64,000 nucleotides of DNA, taken from Mytilus galloprovincialis. Lineage: Eukaryota; Mollusca; Bivalvia; Mytilida; Mytilidae. Numbering within the stretch: the first letter of the stretch is position 1; every line of letters starts with the position of its first letter. The notes under the pieces are model-generated. The model had not been told where the DNA came from, ran no database searches, and saw only the letters and a program-made list of their open reading frames with translations. The translations under genes and the position numbers were made by a program. This document shows, piece by piece, positions 57,250 to 64,000 of the stretch. The stretch spans positions 39,522,321-39,586,320 of the forward strand of contig NC_134851.1 in assembly GCF_965363235.1 (NCBI RefSeq), written 5' to 3'.

Positions 57250-57690
57250 TAATTAATAAATTACTTACTTAATCAATCAATCAATTAATTAATCAATCAA
57301 TCAATCAATCAGTGCATGGATGTTTCCGTCTCGTGTTTAATATGATCTCTTGTTTCTTTTTTGGTTGTTTCAAGAGACCCTATCCAACGCGTTTAACAAA
57401 CCAACCAACCAAACAACCAATCAATTAATCAATTAATCAATTAATCAGTTAATTAATCAATCAATCAATGCATGTTTCCGTTTCATGTGTTTAATACGGA
57501 GTCCAAGTGCTCATTGTTTTTTTTTCCGTTTTAATTGAACCTATCAAACGTGTTTAGCCAAACAACCAACCAATGAACCAACCAACCAACCAACCAATCA
57601 ATCAATCAATCTATCTATCAATCAATCAATTAATCAATTAATTGATTAATCAATCAATCAATGCATGTTTCCGTTTCATGTGTTTAATAC
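57061..57690 (+). repeat. Composite (CAAT)n satellite, four units
   Basis: Runs of caat/caac tetranucleotides alternate with a conserved spacer, (g/a)tgcatgtttccgtctcatg.. tttaatatggggtccaag, which occurs at about 57127, 57314, 57470 and 57661 (spacing roughly 155-190 bp). The frame encoding repeated Asn-Gln-Ser-Ile is a by-product. Confidence 0.9.
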
Positions 57691-57739
57691 AGGGAACAAA
57701 GAATAAAGAAAGTGACAAAATTTGAGAGTATTTTTCTTT

Positions 57740-59480
57740 TTTGTAAATATTTTATCGTGTTTATGTCTGGTTGTTTTTCTAACACATTGTTCTCAATATA
57801 ATGGAGTTTTATGCGACTGCCATACAAGTGAGAGGTTGAGTAATCCGAATACAACAACATTTAATTAACCAATTTCTAGATTTTAAAATGCCTGTACAAA
57901 CTCAGGGATATGACAGTTTATTTCCTTTCGTTTGATGTGTTTGGGCTTTTAATTTTGCCATTTTTTAAGAGTCTTATTGTTTTGATTTTTCCTAGAAGTT
58001 TGGTGTCTGATTTTTAAATTTTTATGTTTTGTCATGTTGAAAAAAATATATTTCAGCCTCTTGCTGTGCTTTTTCTTGAAAGACTGGGGAAAACATTTTG
58101 CCAAACATTGGCAAAATACACAACAACCCTTGATTATTTTAAAAATGTTATCAAACTTTTGCTTGTATCGTACAACCTGGAAGTCTATAGGGTGAATTAT
58201 TCAGGAATTAAACATTGATTCTGTCGCGATAATTGTATAAAACTTACGTAAACATTTAGCTCATAAAGCATGTAAAACATGTAATAAAATGTGAAAAAGA
58301 ATGCCAATATACTCATGCTACTGTCATATTGTTTGTATCTTTTCAATAACAAATACTGTTAAACTTTATTTTAAAAATATTTTTTTAGAGATTATTATAA
58401 TTTCTTTTCTGTTAACCAAATTAGTTGCAATTTCAAAAATATAAATTGAATTAAAAAACATTCTTTATTTTCTTTTAAAGTTGCTTCTGTAAATAGTTTC
58501 ACCGTTCTATAATACATGAAGGTTAACAAATGCCAAATCAGTCCAGATTTTGAGATGTTCTCAAAGATTACAGTTCACAGAGACGCATAGGACAACAAAC
58601 AAAATCTTGAAAGTCATCTCAAAATTTACAATGACTATATAAACTTTATCTAATAGTTGGTTAGAACTTTTTTTATTTCACTATTTGGAACACTTACTTA
58701 TTCAACGTACTGATACAGTTATTATTTTACTGTCTGTGTAGTAGAATAAGATTACCGAACATAACAATGATCAGGTCAGTTGTTAAGTGTAACATTTTAA
58801 GATTAACTACTAAGATATTTTCATTTTCTTGGTTACAAAAAAATCCAAGCCCATAAACAAACGAAGACATTTTCAAAACTGAAACTGAGAAATAATTTAA
58901 AAAAAACTATACAAATCTTAGTGATTATAGAATTTCGAAGGAAGTAATAATGTTATAAATCACAAATTTATAATATATAATACTAGTAGTTCAAACAATT
59001 TACAAATTATTGGTTTAAGGAAACACGCATAGTCATAAAAAGTTAAAATGAGGAAAAAGATACTAAAGATTCTCAGATCTTTCTTTTATATTTCTTTTTG
59101 TGTTTGTTTTTCTTTTTTTTTAGACTATTTTTCATGCTTGTCCAATATGATAAGTAAATAAAAACATCACGTTTCATTTGTTTAAAACTTGTCGTTAGCT
59201 TAGTTTCCCGTTGATGTAAAATTTCCTTGATTTAAAGTCGCTATATATAGTTCAGTCTTTTGCTCAATAACACAACATGAATTAAGACTGTCACAGTAAT
59301 TGATAAAAAGAAAGAACAACTGTTACTTAAAGGTAAGACGTTTACACATAAGTAACATATATATATTTTAAGTACAGTTTTGTTGGTTTAACCTTTTCTA
59401 GTTATTTTGATTCTCCTGAAATATTGTATTAGATATTGCAAGATTATTTAGGAAGAGCCTTCTCCTCTTGATATATACAC
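57740..59480 (+). repeat. Segmental duplication, copy 2
   Basis: Partner of 51360-54370 in direct orientation. It starts with the same truncated family D repeat (57740-58000) and lacks the repeat J and ggggctcgcggg blocks. No gene is seen in either copy. Confidence 0.75.
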
Positions 59481-59654
59481 AATAGAGTAAATTTAAAATA
59501 AAAGAAGATGTAAGGACTTCTATTCTGTAGGATATCCTTAGACTGTCTGTTTGAGAGTGCAAGATGTATAAGTACGCAGCCACGTCGTCGGTCAGAATAT
59601 CGACTTTAAGTCCTAGGCCTCGCTAAGAGAGGGAGAGTGCCATGTAGACTTCCA

Positions 59655-59678
59655 ATTAATTATTCAATCAATCAATCT

Positions 59679-59712
<34 letters not shown>

Positions 59713-59722
59713 TAATCAATCA
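59655..59722 (+). repeat. (CAAT)n microsatellite
   Basis: About fifteen tetranucleotides with a few substitutions, similar in unit to the satellite at 57061. Confidence 0.9.
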
Positions 59723-60235
59723 ACTGAACTGTTCTCCCCTGTTTAACGTGTTTCACGAATTGTTAATGAAGTTATGTTAACACGTAAATAATTTCACGGA
59801 ATGAAAAGTTAATTTCCACAACACCAGCAGAAGCAACAGTATAAGCAAAAGTATATGAGAAATAAATGTGTTTGTATTAAAAAAAGAGTAAAACCACAAC
59901 CGAGGTAAATTCAAAACCGAAGGTCCCTTATCAAATGGCCAAATCAAAAGATAAAACACATGAAACGAATGAACAACAACTGTCACGTTCCTAACTTGGT
60001 GACAAACCTAAAAGCATAACAAAGCTTTTAAATCAAACAGTAATTATTATTTTCTTCAAGAATTGGATGATGGAGATGTCTTAAATTGAACAAAAATCAT
60101 TTATAATTCTCCGTTTATGAAAATATGCTGAAAATTTACATCAGCAAAAAACATAAAAAACACATATAAGAATAATAAGATATGGTATGATTGCTAATGA
60201 GATAACACTTCACAGTAATCAAATGACACAAATAG
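59723..60235. other. Gene-free stretch
   Basis: Nothing recognised except a short family F-like piece near 60175-60215 (agatatggtatgattgctaa). Confidence 0.4.
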
Positions 60236-61272
60236 TTATCAAAGGTACCAGGATTATAATTTAGTACGCCAGACGCGCGTTTCGTCTACATTAGACTCAT
60301 CAGTGACGCTCATATCAAAATATTTATAAAGCCAAACAAGTACAAAGTTGAAGAGCATTGACGATCCAAAATTCCAAAAAGTTGTGCCAAATACGGCTAA
60401 GGTAATCTATGTCTGGGATAAGAAAATCCTTAGTTTTTTCGAAAAATTCAAAGTTTTGTAAACAGGAAATTTATAAAATGACCACATTATTGATATTCAT
60501 GTCAACACTTAATCGCTTAAGTGTTGACTACTGGGTTGGTGATACCCTCGGGGACGAAACGTCCACCAGCAGTGGCATCGACCCAGTGGTGTAAATAGTT
60601 ATCAAAGGTACCAGGATTATAATTTAGTACGCCAGACGCGCGTTTCGTCTACATTAGACTCATCAGTGACGCTCATATCAAAATATTAATAAAGCCAAAC
60701 AAGTACAAAGTTGAAGAGCATTGACGATCCAAAATTCCAAAAAGTTGTGCCAAATACGTCTAAAGTAATCTATGCCTGGGATAAGAAAATCCTTAATTTT
60801 TTCGAAAAATTCAAAGTTTTGTAAACAGGAAATTTTTAAAATGATCACATTATTGATATTCATGTCAACACTTAATCGCTTAAGTGTTAACTACTGGGTT
60901 GGTGATACCCTCGGGGACGAAACGTCCACCAGCAGTGGCATCGACCCAGTGGTGTAAATAGTTATCAAAGGTACCTGGATTATAATTTAGTACGCCAGAC
61001 GCGCGTTTCGTCTACATTAGACTCATCAGTGACGCTCATATCAAAATATTTATAAAGCCAAACAAGTACAAAGTTGAAGAGCATTGACGATCCAAAATTC
61101 CAAAAAGTTGTGCCAAATACGGCTAAGGTAATCTATGCCTGGGATAAGAAAATCCTTAGTTTTTTCGAAAAATTCAAAGTTTTGTAAACAGGAAATTTAT
61201 AAAATGACCACATTATTGATATTCATGTCAACACTTAATCGCTTAAGTGTTGACTACTGGGTTGGTGATTCA
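60236..61272 (-). repeat. Family B tandem array, 363 bp period
   Basis: Three units start at 60241, 60604 and 60967 (the word aaaggtacc recurs every 363 bp); the third is truncated. Units are nearly identical. Each contains the reversed gacgcgcgtttcgtctacat box and a cttaatcgcttaag palindrome, and the first two also contain a cctcggggacgaaacgtcc box. Small frames repeated in each unit (61, 61 and 69 codons) are by-products. A diverged single unit lies at 29440-29872. Confidence 0.9.
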
Positions 61273-62159
61273 AACATTGACTATTTATACAGAAGTAAAA
61301 CAATTCTTATCAAAAAAACTATATTGAACAACACGACAGAATGACGTTAGTGAACTAAAATACAAAATAACTAATGCAAATTTCTATTTGTTTTACATAG
61401 AAATAAATCATTGTTTGGTTGAACTAGACTTCTGATCAATTTCAGCCAAATCTGTATTTAATCACATCAGTTGATTCACATGCTCACAACACGATAAGCA
61501 TCACGAAGACTATTCCTTACTACATCATGTATATGTAGTATTATCTTTTAAAATTATACTAGATAACACCCGAGAAATCGCGGGCATTCAAAGCGGGGTT
61601 GAAAGTATACAAAGTGTTGAATGTAGAATTTTTGTAAACGATTTAATGACTGAAGAATTTCAGGAAAGGTATCAAAAGAAAAGGGGCAGAACAATTGTTT
61701 TTCTACCTCTCCTCCTTCTTTCCCATATTTCTCAATTTTAGAGATAGAATAGAAAGTGTCTGACTAACCGTGCGAAACACTTGGTTGACAATGAATACGA
61801 AAGAAAATTGAAATAAACAAAAGGGTCCGCCCCTCATCAACTTTATTGTTAATATATTTTGAACTTCCTTTCTTTATAACTATACTTATCAGATACTTTA
61901 TTTTTATGTCAATTTATAACATGTATAAACTGAGTTTATGAATGGAAACAACTCTGTGGACAAGTTTCATTTCGTTTTCATTTCTTAATAATAACTATCT
62001 GATGTTGTTAGACGTTTTGGTTCCAATCGGTATTTATCTCCTTTTTCGATGATTGAAGGGATTATATTTTTGCTAATTGAATTCCATTAAATTGTAACAA
62101 ATAAAGGTAGGATAAGTTTAATTTGAAGCACTTTTCTTCATTAATGGAAATAAAATAAA
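61273..62159. other. Gene-free stretch
   Basis: AT-rich. A small GC palindrome, cccgagaaatcgcggg, near 61569 is the only structure seen. Confidence 0.4.
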
Positions 62160-62385
62160 TTAAAACAATCTGTCGTGCAAGTGAGAGGTTTGGCGCTTTA
62201 AAAACAGGTTCATTCCCTCATTTTCTACATTTAAGACTGTCTATACTAAATCCGGAATATGACAGTTATTGTACATTCGTTTTATGTGGTTTTTTTTTTA
62301 ATTTTGCCATTTGATTAGGGACTTAACGATTGAATTTTCGTCGGAGTTCAGTATTTTAGTGATTTTACTTCTTGTTTAAAAAGGG
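62160..62385 (+). repeat. Family D copy
   Basis: gcaagtgagaggtttggcgc through aatatgacagttattgtaca to gagttcagtattttagtga. It lies about 190 bp upstream of the Mab-21-like start codon, so it may overlap that gene's 5' UTR or promoter. Confidence 0.7.
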
Positions 62386-62576
62386 GGAAATCAAATGTTT
62401 GTACGAAAACCAACTCGTATACCTATAGTATTTCTCTTTTCAGTTTCATTCAGAAAGCAAACAACACATATGAAATGGTTTATCATCATTATGCTTACAA
62501 TGCAGGTTGATGAGTATAAACAACAGTTCTAAATATTGAATAGTTATTCTGGATATCTACAGTAAATTTTACAGAC

Positions 62577-64000
62577 ATGGATGTTAACGCTGATGTATGC
62601 AGAAAACTCTACAACTACTTGTGCGAGATCATCGGATCAGAAGACATCGTTAAAGTAAGGCGCCAATACTACGCCTCCTTAGATTTTTTCTGTGAGAGAG
62701 AGACAACTTTTGTGACAAGTGGAAGTAGGTCAGAAGGGTTGGATATGGGAAGTGATTTAGATACAATGGGTCTGCTTACCTTTATACACATAAGCCAGAA
62801 AAGATCTGCAGACTCTTTCTTTATTCCGAACAATTTCACAATGGAAACCGAATCATGTAAGCCTGGGTTTACTCAACTGAAAGGACACAGTTGTTATTTT
62901 CATCCTTTGTTGCATATGATATGTGCCACGGGAGGCGAGGAATACGTTTTGGCAAGTGGTGATATCCGACTTGTAGTTTTATTTGTTCTTAATTTGTTCA
63001 TGGATTCAGAAGGGAAAATACATGGTCCATGTATATCTAATGGCATCGAAAATGGCACATTTGATTTTGCGTTGTGTTTGAGATGCCCGGAGTGGATCAA
63101 ACAGGCACATCCATGGTTGAAGAGAGAACGTTACTGGCCGTCTCCTAAGTTGGTATCGATAATATGTGAATACGGAATACTTTTGGTACCAATTGGTTGC
63201 AAGGAATCTCCAAACGAACATTTGGAATGGAGAATTTCTTTTTCCGTAGCAGAAAAACATCTAATATTCTCGTTTACGCACACTCAGCTTCTATGTTATG
63301 CACTTTTGAAACTTCTTTTAAAAGAAGTGATTAATAAGATAGACAGTGTAAGAGGCTTATTATGTTCATATTTCTTGAAAACCATTATATTCTGGGTTTC
63401 CGAGGAATCTGTTCCATCAATATGGCGACCAGAAAACATTTGGCCATGCTTTATGAAATGCTTTAAACGGCTTATATACTGCGTAAGGTACGAACTACTT
63501 CCTCATTTCTTTATTACAGAAAACAACCTATTTGAGCAAAAATTTAACCAAGATCAGCATCTCAATCTGGAAAATTGCTTGGACGAACTGTATTTAAAAG
63601 GTCTGAGTTGTTTTAAGAACAGCGCGACATTATCACATTTCTACAGCGGTTCCTTTGTTCACAAGAATAAATCTAAAACAGAAAAGATTTGTTGGGAAGT
63701 AAATACTATAAGTACTAGATTGAATACAAGTGCTCAACTCCGAGTTTTAGGAATGTTAAGTTTTCTACCAATAAACATAATGAATCACAATTTGAATGAT
63801 GCGTCATGTCAATGCTATGGGCGTTACATAATCCGTAGATTTCTTGACATCAAATCGGATCGGTTTTTACTATCTATAGTATTTTCCAGATTTTGCCAAA
63901 TGTTCGGAAAAACTTTCAATATTCACGTTGATTTGCCAAACAGATATAAGTATACCTTATCAAGGCGATATTTGCCGTATTTTTACCTTGGAGTTCATTC
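62577..64000 (+). CDS. Mab-21/cGAS-like nucleotidyltransferase-fold protein (3' incomplete)
   Basis: An intronless open frame of 474 codons continues past the window end. It starts MDVNADVCRKLYNYLCEIIG; an in-frame TAG at about 62541 and the ttttacag just before the ATG support this start, or an acceptor ending a 5' UTR intron. Nucleotidyltransferase signature: Gly49-Ser50 (TSGSRSEGLDMGSDLDTM), acidic Asp60 and Asp62, and a third at Asp163 (TFDFALCLRC), i.e. the G-S..D-x-D..D triad of cGAS-like receptors. Further family marks: HGPC at 149-152, LVPIGCK at 203-209, LEWRISFSVAEKHL at 216-229, and a QLLCYALLKLLLKEV helix. No Zn-ribbon insertion like that of vertebrate cGAS is evident. All three metal ligands are present, so catalysis is possible; product and ligand cannot be read from sequence. 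Bivalves carry many such genes, some of which sense nucleic acids. Confidence 0.9.
   Translation, partial: MDVNADVCRKLYNYLCEIIGSEDIVKVRRQYYASLDFFCERETTFVTSGSRSEGLDMGSDLDTMGLLTFIHISQKRSADSFFIPNNFTMETESCKPGFTQLKGHSCYFHPLLHMICATGGEEYVLASGDIRLVVLFVLNLFMDSEGKIHGPCISNGIENGTFDFALCLRCPEWIKQAHPWLKRERYWPSPKLVSIICEYGILLVPIGCKESPNEHLEWRISFSVAEKHLIFSFTHTQLLCYALLKLLLKEVINKIDSVRGLLCSYFLKTIIFWVSEESVPSIWRPENIWPCFMKCFKRLIYCVRYELLPHFFITENNLFEQKFNQDQHLNLENCLDELYLKGLSCFKNSATLSHFYSGSFVHKNKSKTEKICWEVNTISTRLNTSAQLRVLGMLSFLPINIMNHNLNDASCQCYGRYIIRRFLDIKSDRFLLSIVFSRFCQMFGKTFNIHVDLPNRYKYTLSRRYLPYFYLGVH

Noticed and set aside
57027-57272. ORF rich in Asn-Gln-Ser-Ile
   Set aside because: Pure translation of the CAAT satellite.
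57061-57690. CRISPR-like alternation of repeats and spacers
   Set aside because: The repeated part is a conserved spacer between simple tetranucleotide runs in a eukaryotic setting, with no cas genes; it is a satellite.
60409-61344. Repeated 61-69-codon ORFs in the tandem array
   Set aside because: They follow the 363 bp period of a non-coding repeat, and the same frame is not kept in the diverged unit at 29440-29872.

Overview
The window is AT-rich, gene-poor and full of introns, GT..AG splice sites and layered interspersed repeats. It reads as nuclear DNA of a marine bivalve, most likely a mussel (Mytilus). Support comes from the repeat families, which I recognise as typical of mussel genomes, and from the two main genes: an HSPA12-type Hsp70-like protein and a Mab-21/cGAS-like protein, both families being strongly expanded in bivalves. 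I recognise no LTR retrovirus, Polinton or bacterial-type operon.

Layout. 1-5430: no gene; a 2.8 kb foldback element (699-3512) sits inside an older repeat, followed by a (TA)n tract. 5431-41186 (+): one large gene of at least 20 exons, starting upstream of the window or in an exon I could not find. Its first sixteen visible exons encode a long coiled coil and its last four an HSPA12-like ATPase domain. All phases agree and give an open frame of about 960 codons. The centre of the coiled coil (12.3-20.7 kb) is a recent tandem triplication of a ~1.56 kb genomic unit. Each unit adds two exons, 189 bp, 63 residues, exactly nine heptads. A 3.7 kb Harbinger-like element interrupts the third copy. 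A separate CARD-like exon lies in the first large intron (10116-10370).

41187-48369: no gene; split repeats and palindromic elements. 48370-50699 (-): a three-exon DUF218 (YdcF/SCO4629-like) gene with conserved splice sites but broken by in-frame stops, so a pseudogene. 50700-62576: no gene; a diverged direct segmental duplication (about 51.4-54.4 and 57.7-59.5 kb), a reverse-transcriptase fossil, repeats carrying AGGTCA half-site arrays, a (CAAT)n composite satellite and a three-copy 363 bp tandem array. 62577-64000 (+): the start of a single-exon Mab-21/cGAS-like nucleotidyltransferase gene that runs off the window.

The point most worth attention is the coiled-coil/HSPA12 gene. It combines a coiled coil that is still lengthening by in-register exon-pair duplication with an ATPase core whose phosphate-2 motif is degenerate. 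This suggests a scaffold or sensor rather than an ordinary chaperone; that is inference. Its neighbours, a CARD-like exon and a cGAS-like gene, would suit an innate-immunity district, but the sequence shows only proximity.
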